Source: Evtepia gabavorous
GTDB lineage: Bacteria > Bacillota > Clostridia > Oscillospirales > Oscillospiraceae
Assembly: GCF_003425665.1 (NCBI RefSeq)
Contig: NZ_QQRQ01000001.1
Coordinates: forward strand, 280,081-344,080
DNA: 64,000 bases
Direction of reading: 5' to 3'
Shown here: piece by piece, positions 25,787 to 34,996 of the stretch
Layout of the letters: each line of letters starts with the position of its first letter
Position numbering within the stretch: position 1 is the first letter of the stretch
Translations under genes and position numbers: made by a program
Notes under the pieces: model-generated
What the model saw: the letters and a program-made list of their open reading frames with translations, nothing else
Database searches by the model: none
Told to the model about the DNA's origin: nothing

Positions 25787-26404
25787 CTATCCTTTCTCTG
25801 TTGTGGATTTTGTTACTATAAAGGCAGAAAACTCACATCGAACCACTGTGGTTCCATCGCTGCGGAGTTCTCCCCGTAGAAGGGTTTTCTGTGCTTTATC
25901 AAACCATAACACGGTCTCCAGCCCCTCTCCTGCGGGCTTTTCTGGCTCTCGGCAGCAGAGGCGGAGGGTCTCGGTCTCTCCCAACATCTCGCTTCCTGTC
26001 TCCGCGATATAACCAGATTGCATGGCGGCGATGAACGCTGGCAAAGCGTCCAAGGGAGATAGTCCATCTGCGTTGAGGGGACCGGTTTCCAGCTGCACGC
26101 CGTCAAACTTCAGGAAGGTCTGGCCATTTTCCACCGTTGCTGTGATGCCGGCAACCTCCTCCGGTGCGGTGATGACCAAGGTCATGCCGTCTTTCTGGGT
26201 GCTGGAAAACGAGACGGTATATTCATATACTCGCTGGCCATAGTCCGCCGTCACATCCATGGTACCGGAACAGCCGTCCATCGCCAAGAAATCGGACCGC
26301 AGCTGAAGGGCCAGATCATTTTCTGACTCAGTTTTGCTGCATCCTCCCAAGAGTGCGGCCAAAAGCAGACAAACAATGGGTGCGCAAAACAATTTCATGC
26401 GCAA
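25787..26404 (-). CDS. LolA-like lipoprotein (YdcC-position)
   Basis: A 205-residue predicted lipoprotein with signal KLFCAPIVCLLLAALLGGC, then a domain rich in beta strands (GTMDVTADYGQRVYEYTVSF, FLKFDGVQLETG) resembling LolA/LppX-type carriers. In Bacillus, ydcC, a lipoprotein of this kind, also lies directly before alr. TTG 26404 is eight bases after AGGAGG; ATG two codons later is also possible but spaced 14 bases. It lies nine bases before alr. The molecule carried is unknown. Confidence 0.75.
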   Translation of the reverse strand: MRMKLFCAPIVCLLLAALLGGCSKTESENDLALQLRSDFLAMDGCSGTMDVTADYGQRVYEYTVSFSSTQKDGMTLVITAPEEVAGITATVENGQTFLKFDGVQLETGPLNADGLSPLDALPAFIAAMQSGYIAETGSEMLGETETLRLCCREPEKPAGEGLETVLWFDKAQKTLLRGELRSDGTTVVRCEFSAFIVTKSTTEKG

Positions 26405-26425
26405 AGGAAGTTCCTCCTTGTGGTT

Positions 26426-27277
26426 TTAGTCCACCGGGAACGACATGGCCCCCTGGATAGCGGCCGGGATGTTCTGGAGAAGGTCACTTGGGGTCATTCC
26501 ATACTCTCCAAAGGAGGCTGCTGCCAGATCCCCTGCCGCGCCATGGAGCCAAACCGCTGACGGGACTGCCTTTTTGGGCGGGATTCCCTGCCCCAGCAGG
26601 GAGAGAATCATTCCCGCCAACACATCTCCGCTGCCGCCTTTGGCCATACCGGGGTTTCCTGTGGTATTTTCAAAGGTCTCCCCATCGGGAAAGGCGGTGA
26701 TGGTTCGGTGCCCCTTCAGCACCAACACGCAGCCGTGCTGACGGGCAAACGCCAAAGCAGCGGCCTCACGATCAGGGCCAATGGCCTTCCCCTGCCTCAG
26801 CCGGAGAAATTCCCCATCGTGAGGGGTCAGGACCGTCAGACGGCCACGCCTGGTGTCCAGAACATCTATATGTTCTGCCACCGCGTTTATACCATCGGCA
26901 TCCAAAACCAGCGGGGTCTGAAGCCGCTCCACCAAATGACAGGTGCGCACATCCGTCTTTCGGCTTCTGCCCAAGCCCGGTCCAATGAGAACCCCGTTGC
27001 ATTGGTTCATATTTTCCAGAAGAATCTCAAATCGCGCCACAGGAGCCGGCATAGCCTCCTGGCATTTCACTGCCAACACGGGCCAGATCTCTGGAGGAAC
27101 CGACAGAGATACCAGACCAGAGCCTGTGCGAACTGCGGCGGCGGCGGTGAGCGCAGCCGCGCCGGTCAGCCCCACGCTGCCTGCCAAAATATGCACCTTT
27201 CCAAAGGTTCCCTTGTGTCCGTCCCGTTTCCGCACGGGCAGGCAGTGATGGACAAATTCTCGTGTTACCTGGACCAT
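26426..27277 (-). CDS. nnrD: ADP-dependent NAD(P)H-hydrate dehydratase (stand-alone)
   Basis: A 283-residue ribokinase-fold dehydratase that repairs hydrated NAD(P)H. Conserved parts include KGTFGKVHILAGSVGLTGAA, VLIGPGLGR, VLTPHDGEFLRL, and the end motif NPGMAKGGSGDVLAGMI. The N-terminal epimerase half found in bifunctional Nnr enzymes is missing, so epimerase activity must be encoded elsewhere. ATG 27277 follows GGGGAGGGCACC and is preferred to TTG 27298. It heads the alr-mazF block on the minus strand and is divergent from the pheST leader. Confidence 0.92.
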   Translation of the reverse strand: MVQVTREFVHHCLPVRKRDGHKGTFGKVHILAGSVGLTGAAALTAAAAVRTGSGLVSLSVPPEIWPVLAVKCQEAMPAPVARFEILLENMNQCNGVLIGPGLGRSRKTDVRTCHLVERLQTPLVLDADGINAVAEHIDVLDTRRGRLTVLTPHDGEFLRLRQGKAIGPDREAAALAFARQHGCVLVLKGHRTITAFPDGETFENTTGNPGMAKGGSGDVLAGMILSLLGQGIPPKKAVPSAVWLHGAAGDLAAASFGEYGMTPSDLLQNIPAAIQGAMSFPVD

Positions 27278-27345
27278 GGCGGTGCCCTCCCCGACCAAAA
27301 ATCATTTTTTATGCAATTCTGCCCCCTATTATAGGATTTTCCTCC

Positions 27346-27374
27346 TTGCATTTCAACCTTTTTTATGGTAAACT
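27346..27374 (+). promoter_or_regulatory. pheST promoter
   Basis: TTGCAT (27346-27351), a 17-base spacer and TAAACT (27369-27374), placing the RNA start near 27381, where the T-box leader begins. Confidence 0.6.
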
Positions 27375-27380
27375 TGCGTC

Positions 27381-27630
27381 ACTGTGAAAGACAAGGAAGG
27401 GGAAAATAGCAGACCCACTGCCATCAGAGAGGAACGGTCATCGGCTGAAAGCCGTTCCGGGAAACGGCTGCTTGGTTCGCCCTGGAGTTTCGGCGGGGAA
27501 ATACGCCGGCGGTTGGTCCACCGTTATCAGACAATGAAGTGCGTATGGGTTTCTGTACGAATGTTCGGGTGGTACCGCGGAAGAATGTTGCCTTTCGTCC
27601 CGTTTTTACGGGAGGAAGGGCTTTTTTATT
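27381..27630 (+). promoter_or_regulatory. T-box riboswitch, pheST leader
   Basis: A tRNA-sensing leader. The T-box core GGGTGGTACCGCGG is at 27567-27580, upstream of a terminator (27591-27619) that ends in TTTTTT at 27622-27627. Uncharged tRNA-Phe should pair with the T-box bulge and stabilise the antiterminator. The Phe specificity is inferred from the downstream genes; a TTC near 27476 is a candidate specifier. Confidence 0.92.
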
Positions 27631-27644
27631 TGGGAGGAAGCAGA

Positions 27645-28670
27645 ATGAAGGAACAACTGGAAAAGATCAAACAAGAGGCTTTGGCCGCCTTGGCCGTCAC
27701 CAAGGAATCGGTGGATTTGGAGGCACTTCGGGTCAAATACCTGGGCAAAAAGGGAGAACTCACCGCTGTGCTCAAGCAGATGGGAAAGCTCAGCGCGGAA
27801 GAGCGCCCTGTCATTGGTCAGCTGGCCAATGAAGTGCGGGAAAGACTGACCGCGGAGATTGACGCCCAGAAAAAAAAGATTGAGGAAATTAAGCTGGAGG
27901 CCCGCCTGGAAGCAGAGGCGGTGGATGTAACCATCCCTGGTCAACGGACCAAGCTGGGACATCAGCACCCCATGTATATTGCCCTGGACGAAATCAAGGA
28001 CATTTTTGTAGGGATGGGCTTTACCATTCTGGATGGCCCGGAAGTGGAATTGGCATACTACAATTTTGACCGTCTGAACGCAGAGGAGGGCCATCCTTCC
28101 CGAGACTGGTCGGATACCTTCTATTTCGATCAGGACAGTCGGGTGATGCTCCGCAGCCAGACCTCTCCCATGCAGGTCCATGCCATGGAGACCAAGCCTC
28201 TCCCCATCCGCATCTTGGCCCCTGGCCGGGTATACCGGAAGGATGAGGTAGATGCCACCCATTCCCCTATGTTCCACCAGGTGGAGGGCATGGTGATTGA
28301 TAAGAACATTACCATGGCGGACCTGAAGGGAACCTTGAACGCTGTGATGGAGCAGCTCTATGGAGCAGGCACCAAAACCCGGTTCCGTCCCCACCACTTC
28401 CCCTTTACAGAGCCTTCCTGTGAGATGGATGTCCAGTGCCATAAATGCGGCGGTGTAGGCTGTCCCACCTGCAAGGGAGAGGGCTGGATTGAGGTACTGG
28501 GTGCCGGGATGATCCACCCCAAGGTCTTGGAGATGTCCGGCATTGATCCCGAAGTCTATTCAGGCTGGGCATTCGGCATGGGGCTGGAGCGCATGGCAAT
28601 GCGCCGGTTTAAGATTGCTGACCTGCGCTTGATTTTTGAAAACGACGTCCGCTTCCTGGAGCAGTTTTAA
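27645..28670 (+). CDS. pheS: phenylalanine-tRNA ligase alpha subunit
   Basis: PheS, the catalytic subunit of the alpha2beta2 enzyme, 341 residues. A coiled-coil N-terminus (KEQLEKIKQEALAALAV) leads to class II motifs: motif 2 with RVYRKDEVDATHSPMFHQVEG and motif 3 with GWAFGMGLERMAMRRF. It also has CHKCGGVGCPTC, a zinc-like knuckle seen in some PheS chains. ATG 27645 follows GGGAGGAAGCAG just past the T-box terminator. pheT starts 17 bases after its stop. Confidence 0.97.
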   Translation: MKEQLEKIKQEALAALAVTKESVDLEALRVKYLGKKGELTAVLKQMGKLSAEERPVIGQLANEVRERLTAEIDAQKKKIEEIKLEARLEAEAVDVTIPGQRTKLGHQHPMYIALDEIKDIFVGMGFTILDGPEVELAYYNFDRLNAEEGHPSRDWSDTFYFDQDSRVMLRSQTSPMQVHAMETKPLPIRILAPGRVYRKDEVDATHSPMFHQVEGMVIDKNITMADLKGTLNAVMEQLYGAGTKTRFRPHHFPFTEPSCEMDVQCHKCGGVGCPTCKGEGWIEVLGAGMIHPKVLEMSGIDPEVYSGWAFGMGLERMAMRRFKIADLRLIFENDVRFLEQF

Positions 28671-28687
28671 GAAAGGAGAGTGCTACG

Positions 28688-31087
28688 ATGTTACTGTCAA
28701 GAAAATGGCTGAATGAGTTTGTCCCCGTGGAGGCCAAAGACCGGGCTTTTGCCGAGGATATGACCCTCTCCGGCTCCAAGGTGGAGGTTACAGAGGTAGA
28801 AGGGGAAGAAATTTCCAACGTGGTGGTTGGCCGCGTGGTGGAGATCAAGCGCCATGAAAACTCCGATCACATGTGGATTTGTCAGGTGGATGTGGGAGAA
28901 GGCACTCCCCTTCAAATTGTCACAGGGGCACAGAACGTTTCCCAGGGGGACTTGGTCCCGGTGGCCAAAGATAACAGCACCCTGCCCGGGGGAATCCATA
29001 TAAAAAAGGGAACACTCCGGGGAGTGGAGTCCAATGGCATGCTCTGCTCCTATAAGGAACTGGGCATGACGGACAACGACTGGCCGTACAGTGTGGTAGA
29101 CGGGATTTTTCTATTGGAATCGGACCCCGACCTAAAGGCCAAGGGATTGAAGCCAGGCGATGATATCCGCACTGCCATTGGGCTGGACGACCACGTGGTG
29201 GAGTTTGAAATCACTCCCAACCGGCCGGATTGTCTGTCCGTGATTGGGCTTGCCAGGGAGGCCGCGGTGACCTATGGCAAGGCGCTGACCCTGCACGACC
29301 CTGTGGTGAACGGCGGCGGACCGGGCAATCTTTCTGATCTGTTGGATGTGGAAATTCCTGCCACAGATCTCTGTCCCCGGTATACCGCACGAATGGTCCG
29401 CAATGTTAAGATTGGGCCTTCCCCTAAGTGGATGCGGGATCGCCTCCGGGCCTCCGGAGTGCGGCCCATCAACAACATTGTAGACATCACCAACTACGTC
29501 ATGCTGGAGTATGGCCAGCCCATGCATGCCTTTGACTATCGTTATGTCAAAGGAGGAAAAATCATTGTCCGACGGGCGGAAGAGGGCGAGACCCTCACCA
29601 CCCTGGATGGCAATGTACGCAACCTAAATTCCTCTATGTTGGTCATCGCCGACGAACACCGGGCGGTGGGACTGGCCGGGATCATGGGTGGTGAGAACAG
29701 TGAAATTGTAGAGGACACGGTAGACGTGGTCTTTGAATCTGCCAATTTCAATGGAACCTCCATCCGCCGGACCGCGCTGGCCCTGGGCATGCGGACGGAG
29801 GCCTCGGCAAAATTTGAGAAGGGATTGGATATCCTCAATACCCTTCCCGCAGTCAACCGGGCCTGTGAGCTTGTGGAACGTCTGGGCGCAGGCGAGGTTT
29901 TGGACGGGGTCATTGATCTTCTCAACTATGTTCCCCAGCCTAAGCAGCTGCTTCTTCGTCCAGAAAAAATCAATGCTCTGCTGGGGACAGAGATCGACAC
30001 GCCGGAAATGATTCGGATTCTCACTGCCTTGGGCTTTGGCGCGGAGGGAGAGACCATCACCGTTCCGTCTTGGCGTGGAGACGTGGAGCATTATTCCGAT
30101 CTGGCGGAGGAAGTGGCACGGTTTTATGGCTACAATCAGATTCCCACTACCTCTATGCGCGGTGTCACAACCCAGGGCGGATACAGCCCGGAGCAGCTGC
30201 TGGAGCGGACGTTGGGCGGCGTCTGCCGGGGAATGGGGTATGATGAAATCATCACCTATTCTTTCATTAGCCCCACTTATTATGATAAGATTCGCCTCCC
30301 CGAAAACGATCCCTTACGCAAGTCCATGAAAATTATGAATCCCCTGGGAGAGGACACCTCCATTATGCGGACCACAGTTCTGCCCTCCATGTTGGAAATT
30401 CTCACCCGGAACTACAATTACCGCAATAAATCTGCCCATCTTTATGAACTGGGACGCACCTATTTTGAGCGGGAGGATGGGATGGCCGACGAACCCAAAA
30501 TGCTCTCTCTGGGGATCTATGGCCCGGAAGAAACCTTCTTCACCTTAAAAGGTGCGGTGGAAACCATCCTGGCCAGTATCCGGGCGGAAGAGGTTACCTA
30601 TGAGGCTGAGCACAGCCACCCGTCCTATCACCCAGGCCGCTGTGCCAAGGTCTATGTAAAGGGACAGGAAGTGGGAATTCTGGGACAGATCCATCCGTTG
30701 GTGGCCGCCAACTATGGTGTGGACACAGAACTGTACTATGGGGAATTGAAGTTCGACGCTCTGTTTGCCAGCCGGGGCTCTGACCCGGAGTACACGCCTC
30801 TGCCTAAGTTCCCCGCAGTCACGCGAGACATTGCTGTCCTTGTGGATGTGGGAGCCACAGTGGGTGCGCTGGAGGCCTGCATCCGCACCGCAGCGAAGGG
30901 TCTTTTGAAAGATGTTACCCTCTTCGATATCTATCAGGGGAGTAACCTGCCGACAGGGAAGAAATCCGTGGCCTTTAATTTGATCCTGCGGGCTGACGAC
31001 CGAAGCCTGACCGCGCAGGAGGCGGACGATGAGGTAAAACTTGTTCTGGAAAGCCTGGAAAAAGCCTTTGGCGCTACCTTACGGTGA
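28688..31087 (+). CDS. pheT: phenylalanine-tRNA ligase beta subunit
   Basis: PheT, 799 residues, with a full domain set: an N-terminal tRNA-binding OB fold (residues about 40-150, VVGRVVEIKRHENSDHMWICQVDVG), B3/B4 editing, B5, the inactive synthetase-like core and the C-terminal ferredoxin-fold anticodon-binding domain (PKFPAVTRDIAVLVD). The length is typical. It follows pheS with a GAAAGGAGAGTGCTACG ribosome site and is under the same T-box. Confidence 0.97.
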   Translation: MLLSRKWLNEFVPVEAKDRAFAEDMTLSGSKVEVTEVEGEEISNVVVGRVVEIKRHENSDHMWICQVDVGEGTPLQIVTGAQNVSQGDLVPVAKDNSTLPGGIHIKKGTLRGVESNGMLCSYKELGMTDNDWPYSVVDGIFLLESDPDLKAKGLKPGDDIRTAIGLDDHVVEFEITPNRPDCLSVIGLAREAAVTYGKALTLHDPVVNGGGPGNLSDLLDVEIPATDLCPRYTARMVRNVKIGPSPKWMRDRLRASGVRPINNIVDITNYVMLEYGQPMHAFDYRYVKGGKIIVRRAEEGETLTTLDGNVRNLNSSMLVIADEHRAVGLAGIMGGENSEIVEDTVDVVFESANFNGTSIRRTALALGMRTEASAKFEKGLDILNTLPAVNRACELVERLGAGEVLDGVIDLLNYVPQPKQLLLRPEKINALLGTEIDTPEMIRILTALGFGAEGETITVPSWRGDVEHYSDLAEEVARFYGYNQIPTTSMRGVTTQGGYSPEQLLERTLGGVCRGMGYDEIITYSFISPTYYDKIRLPENDPLRKSMKIMNPLGEDTSIMRTTVLPSMLEILTRNYNYRNKSAHLYELGRTYFEREDGMADEPKMLSLGIYGPEETFFTLKGAVETILASIRAEEVTYEAEHSHPSYHPGRCAKVYVKGQEVGILGQIHPLVAANYGVDTELYYGELKFDALFASRGSDPEYTPLPKFPAVTRDIAVLVDVGATVGALEACIRTAAKGLLKDVTLFDIYQGSNLPTGKKSVAFNLILRADDRSLTAQEADDEVKLVLESLEKAFGATLR

Positions 31088-31187
31088 AAAAATTTCCTGT
31101 TTTTAACTTTTTTCCCCTTTACTTTCTCCCGTTTGAGGAGTATGATGTATTTGATAAATTATGATTCTCGTGATTGGGGGGATACCA

Positions 31188-31436
31188 ATGGATTCTGAAT
31201 TTACCCGAAAATTTCAGGTGGTCCAAGACCGCAACGAAGAGATGAGAGCAACGCTCATGGCTGTCTACGACGCTTTGAAGGAGAAGGGATATAATCCGAT
31301 CAATCAGATTGTCGGATATATTTTGTCGGAGGATCCCACCTATATCACGAACTATAATAACGCCCGCACGTTGATTCGAAAGCTGGATCGGGATGAACTG
31401 CTGCAGGAGTTGGTTCGTCAATATTTGACCAGCTAA
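31188..31436 (+). CDS. ireB: IreB family regulatory phosphoprotein (UPF0297)
   Basis: An 82-residue protein of UPF0297. It starts [20 protein letters not shown] and ends with [24 protein letters not shown], matching IreB, which in Enterococcus is phosphorylated by the Ser/Thr kinase IreK and affects cephalosporin resistance. GGGGGG precedes ATG 31188; the nine upstream codons from 31161 are not part of the family. It usually sits with ruvX and a UPF0473 gene, but here it stands alone between pheT and a terminator. Confidence 0.93.
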   Translation: MDSEFTRKFQVVQDRNEEMRATLMAVYDALKEKGYNPINQIVGYILSEDPTYITNYNNARTLIRKLDRDELLQELVRQYLTS

Positions 31437-31453
31437 CCCGTGTGATAGGAGAG

Positions 31454-31492
31454 AACGTCCCCTGTTGTCTTAAGGCAACAGGGGACGTTTTT
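31454..31492 (+). terminator. rho-independent terminator after ireB
   Basis: AACGTCCCCTGTTG (31454-31467) pairs with its exact complement at 31476-31489, followed by Ts. Confidence 0.88.
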
Positions 31493-31589
31493 GTTGGAGA
31501 TGTCGTAGAAAAAGAAGATATTTTACAAGCCGCCTGCTCAGCCTTTGTGTTACAATAAGGACACAGGCATCTAAGGAGGGGCTTTTTCT

Positions 31590-32429
31590 ATGAAACAAAC
31601 AGTTCGGACTGCTGTCTATGATGAATCTCTGCAAATAGAGGCATACCGCCTGCAAGGAACCCAGCGGCCCTTTCCCAACCATTTTCACGGGTATTATGTC
31701 ATCGGACTTGTTGAGTCTGGCACCAGGCGGCTTTCCTGCAGACAGCAGACATATCTTCTCCGGCCGGGTTCCCTTCTTTTGCTCAATCCTGGGGATAGCC
31801 ACGCCTGTACCCAGTGTGGGCCGGAGATGCTAGACTACAAGGCATGTAACCTTTCCCCTGAGCGGATGGAAATTTTGGCAGAAGACATTTTAGGGGAGAA
31901 ATCCCGCCCCAGATTTTCTTCTGTTGTCATTCAGGACGAGGATATCACCAGTGCTTTCCGTCTGCTCCACAAAATGATTCTGGAGCAGACGGGAACCTTT
32001 GAAAAAGAAGCATACTTTCTCCTGTTGCTCACCCAGCTGATGCGGCGGTATCACCATCCCCTTCCCCCTGCCCTGTCCGATTGCCGTAGGGAGGTGGAAA
32101 CGGCCTGTACTTTTATGGAGGAAAACTTTGCGCAGCGGCTTTCCCTGAGCCAGATTTGTCACCAAATCGGCTTGAGCAAATCTACTCTCTTACGGGCTTT
32201 TACCAAGTCCAAAGGTGTCACGCCTTACCATTACTTGGAGAATATTCGTGTTGAAGCCGCGAAAAAGTTATTGGAGCAGGGAATCTCTCCCGCAGAGGCC
32301 GCACTTCAGGCGGGATTTTCTGATCAAAGTCATTTTACGAACTATTTCAGCCGGTTCATTGGTCTTTCTCCCGGTGCCTATCGGGACATATTCCGGGAGC
32401 AGGCGCACAAAGGAGGCACAAATCTGTGA
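31590..32429 (+). CDS. AraC-family transcriptional regulator
   Basis: A 279-residue regulator with an N-terminal cupin sensor (FPNHFHGYYVIGLVESGTRR, LLLLNPGDSHACTQCG) and a C-terminal AraC double helix-turn-helix (FAQRLSLSQICHQIGLSKST, ALQAGFSDQSHFTNYFSRFI). AAGGAGGGG precedes the ATG. It overlaps the next gene, a drug/metabolite transporter, by four bases, so it most likely controls that exporter in response to a small molecule. This AraC-plus-EamA pair is common, and the ligand is not known. Confidence 0.92.
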   Translation: MKQTVRTAVYDESLQIEAYRLQGTQRPFPNHFHGYYVIGLVESGTRRLSCRQQTYLLRPGSLLLLNPGDSHACTQCGPEMLDYKACNLSPERMEILAEDILGEKSRPRFSSVVIQDEDITSAFRLLHKMILEQTGTFEKEAYFLLLLTQLMRRYHHPLPPALSDCRREVETACTFMEENFAQRLSLSQICHQIGLSKSTLLRAFTKSKGVTPYHYLENIRVEAAKKLLEQGISPAEAALQAGFSDQSHFTNYFSRFIGLSPGAYRDIFREQAHKGGTNL

Positions 32430-33343
32430 AATTTGACCGCACCACCCCTGGGCATCTGGCCGCCTTACTTACAATCTTTATTTGGGGAACGACCTTTATC
32501 TCTACAAAAATTTTGCTGAAGGATTTTCAGCCGATCGAAATTCTATTGTTCCGATTCCTTTTGGGGGCGGCGGCGTTGTTCTTGGTCTGCCCCAGGAGAA
32601 TAAAGGGAACCTCCCCGAAACAGGAGCTGACGTTGGCTGCCGCTGGATTGTGCGGAATCTGCTTGTACTATCTGCTGGAAAACATCGCGCTTACATATAC
32701 CATGGCGTCCAATGTGGGGGTCATTCTCTCCGTTGCGCCCTTTCTGACGGCTATCCTCACCCACTGGTTTTTGCGGGGAGAAGAAAAACTGCGGCTCCAT
32801 TTCTTTTTAGGTTTTCTGGTGGCGATCGTGGGAATCTGCCTGATCAGTTTCAATGGAGCCCAGTTGGCCTGGAATCCCAAGGGGGATTGGCTGGCCCTGC
32901 TGGCGGCTTTTGTTTGGGCCTGCTATTCTATTTTAACCAGGAAGATCAGCGCCTGGGGATATCCCACCGTTCTGATTACCCGCCGCGTTTTTCTTTATGG
33001 CATCCTGTTTATGCTCCCTACCCTATTCTTCTTTGATTTTCGGCTTGGATTGGAGCGGTTGACCATCCCCACCAACCTGGTCAATCTTCTCTTTTTGGGC
33101 CTGGGCGCCTCCGCCCTCTGTTTTGTCACTTGGAATTTTGCAGTAAAGATTTTAGGCGCTCTAAAAACCAGCGTCTATATCTATATGGTCCCGGTGATTA
33201 CCGTTATTACCTCTGTTTTGATTCTCCACGAGACCATTACACCGTTGTCTGGGGTGGGCATCGGCTGTACCTTTGTTGGTCTCCTTTTGTCAGAGTACAA
33301 AGGCAAGGCGCTCTCTCAGCCAAAACAAAATATGCAGGTATAA
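32426..33343 (+). CDS. EamA/DMT-family transporter
   Basis: A drug/metabolite transporter of 305 residues with ten predicted helices in two EamA halves (first half LAALLTIFIWGTTFISTKIL, second half WLALLAAFVWACYSILTRKI). It probably exports an amino acid, a nucleobase or a toxic metabolite. The start is GTG 32426, overlapping the regulator stop (GTGA), with AAAGGAGGCACAAATCT before it. A two-way terminator follows. Confidence 0.9.
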   Translation: MKFDRTTPGHLAALLTIFIWGTTFISTKILLKDFQPIEILLFRFLLGAAALFLVCPRRIKGTSPKQELTLAAAGLCGICLYYLLENIALTYTMASNVGVILSVAPFLTAILTHWFLRGEEKLRLHFFLGFLVAIVGICLISFNGAQLAWNPKGDWLALLAAFVWACYSILTRKISAWGYPTVLITRRVFLYGILFMLPTLFFFDFRLGLERLTIPTNLVNLLFLGLGASALCFVTWNFAVKILGALKTSVYIYMVPVITVITSVLILHETITPLSGVGIGCTFVGLLLSEYKGKALSQPKQNMQV

Positions 33344-33347
33344 AAAT

Positions 33348-33381
33348 AACGTGTCCCAGAAATGCAGGTCTGGGACACGTT
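33348..33381. terminator. two-way terminator between the DMT gene and tyrS
   Basis: AACGTGTCCCAGA (33348-33360) pairs exactly with 33369-33381. It serves both convergent genes. Confidence 0.8.
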
Positions 33382-33395
33382 GTTTTCCGACGAGA

Positions 33396-34625
33396 TCAAG
33401 AGGCCAGATAAGCCCGGTGGAATACCTTCTTTCCTTTCTTGATGACCAGCCCCTCTCCAGAGAGCTGCTCTGCGGTGAAAGCTGCAGAAATCTCTTTTAC
33501 CTTTTCTCCGGCAACTTCCACGCCCCCTTGCTGTACCAAGCGACGGGCTTCCCCTTTCGAAGGAACCAGACCGCAGCGAAGCATCAAGTCCAAAATGCCG
33601 ATGGAACCGTCGGTCAGATCTTCGGCGGACAGGGCGGTAGAGGGCATGTTCGCAGTATCCCCTCCTTTGGCAAAGAGACCACGAGCCACTTCCTGGGCTT
33701 TGTTGGCCTCTTCCTCCCCGTGGACCAGCTTGGTCAGCTCATAGGCCAAAATCTCCTTGGCGGTATTCAGCTGTGCGCCCTCCCAAGCGTCCATCTTGTC
33801 GATCTCTTCCAGCGGGAGGAAGGTCAGCATTCGAATGCATTTGAGCACATCTGCATCGCCCACATTGCGCCAATACTGGTAAAATTCATAGGGGGAGGTT
33901 TTTTGGGGGTCCAGCCAGACCGCACCGGAGGCGGTCTTCCCCATCTTCTTGCCCTCGGAATTCATCAGAAGGGTGATGGTCATTGCATAGGCGTCCTTTC
34001 CCAGCTTCCGCCGGATGAGCTCCGTTCCCCCCAGCATATTGGACCACTGGTCATCGCCACCGAACTGCATATTGCATCCATATTCCTGGAAGAGATGGTA
34101 GAAGTCATAGGACTGCATAATCATGTAGTTAAATTCCAGGAAGGACAGGCCCTTCTCCATCCGCTGCTTATAGCACTCAGCCCGGAGCATGTTGTTGACA
34201 GAGAAACAGGCACCCACGTCACGGAGAAGATCAATGTAATTGAGCTTCAGGAGCCAATCGGCATTGTTGACCATAATGGCCTTTCCCTCTCCGAAATCGA
34301 TAAACCGCTCCATCTGCTTTTTGAAGCAGTCACAGTTGTGCTGGATGGTTTCCGGGGTCATCATGGAACGCATATCGGTGCGCCCCGAAGGATCTCCGAT
34401 ATATCCGGTGCCGCCGCCCACCAAAACCACGGGACGGTTGCCCGCCATTTGTAGACGCTTCATCAGGCACAGCGCCATAAAGTGCCCCACATGCAGGCTG
34501 TCCGCCGTGGGATCGAATCCAATGTAAAACGTGGCCTTTCCTGTGTTGACCAGCTCTCGGATTTCCTCTTCATCCGTCACTTGGGCGATTAAGCCGCGAG
34601 CTTTCAGTTCTTCATAGATCTGCAT
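33396..34625 (-). CDS. tyrS: tyrosine-tRNA ligase
   Basis: TyrS, 409 residues. The class I HIGH-like motif is [11 protein letters not shown] near residue 45, tyrosine-binding residues lie around the [13 protein letters not shown] segment, and the KMSKS loop is [17 protein letters not shown]-terminal S4 domain ([19 protein letters not shown]) binds the tRNA. ATG 34625 follows AAAAGGAGAATTGTC; the upstream extension lies within the T-box leader. Tyrosine starvation should increase its expression through the leader. Confidence 0.97.
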   Translation of the reverse strand: MQIYEELKARGLIAQVTDEEEIRELVNTGKATFYIGFDPTADSLHVGHFMALCLMKRLQMAGNRPVVLVGGGTGYIGDPSGRTDMRSMMTPETIQHNCDCFKKQMERFIDFGEGKAIMVNNADWLLKLNYIDLLRDVGACFSVNNMLRAECYKQRMEKGLSFLEFNYMIMQSYDFYHLFQEYGCNMQFGGDDQWSNMLGGTELIRRKLGKDAYAMTITLLMNSEGKKMGKTASGAVWLDPQKTSPYEFYQYWRNVGDADVLKCIRMLTFLPLEEIDKMDAWEGAQLNTAKEILAYELTKLVHGEEEANKAQEVARGLFAKGGDTANMPSTALSAEDLTDGSIGILDLMLRCGLVPSKGEARRLVQQGGVEVAGEKVKEISAAFTAEQLSGEGLVIKKGKKVFHRAYLAS

Positions 34626-34654
34626 GACAATTCTCCTTTTCTCAATGTAACAGG

Positions 34655-34961
34655 GGAAGAAAAAACGTCCCCTGTCATGGATCATGACAGAGGACGACAA
34701 ATATCGTGGTACCACCTCTATTTACCCCTTTCTCACGAAAGAGGCCTCAGCGGGTCTGACGGTTTCCGGTCAAACCTCCTGCGCGATAACGGGCGCTCCC
34801 GACATACCCTACTTCTCCCCAGAGGATAGGAGGTTCAGGCAGCTGCTCCAGGAGGTAACTTTACCGGCGGCGCTCTCCCCTTTTCACCAACCAGGGGTTC
34901 TCTGTGCAGCAGGCACGCAGGCTACTTCTTCCCTTCATCACAGTGGCAGAGTGTTTCATTG
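34655..34961 (-). promoter_or_regulatory. T-box riboswitch, tyrS leader
   Basis: The minus strand carries AGAGGTGGTACCACG (34705-34719), followed by a terminator hairpin (34666-34697) with a TTTTTT tail. Upstream stems with GAAGTAGGGTATGTC give candidate specifier TAC. The leader begins just downstream of the promoter at 34968-34996. Confidence 0.92.
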
Positions 34962-34967
34962 CTATGG

Positions 34968-34996
34968 ATTCTACACCATTTTCTCCTGTTTGTCAA
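34968..34996 (-). promoter_or_regulatory. tyrS promoter, overlapping the recN stop
   Basis: TTGACA (34991-34996), a 17-base spacer and TAGAAT (34968-34973) on the minus strand. The -35 overlaps the last codons of recN. Confidence 0.75.
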
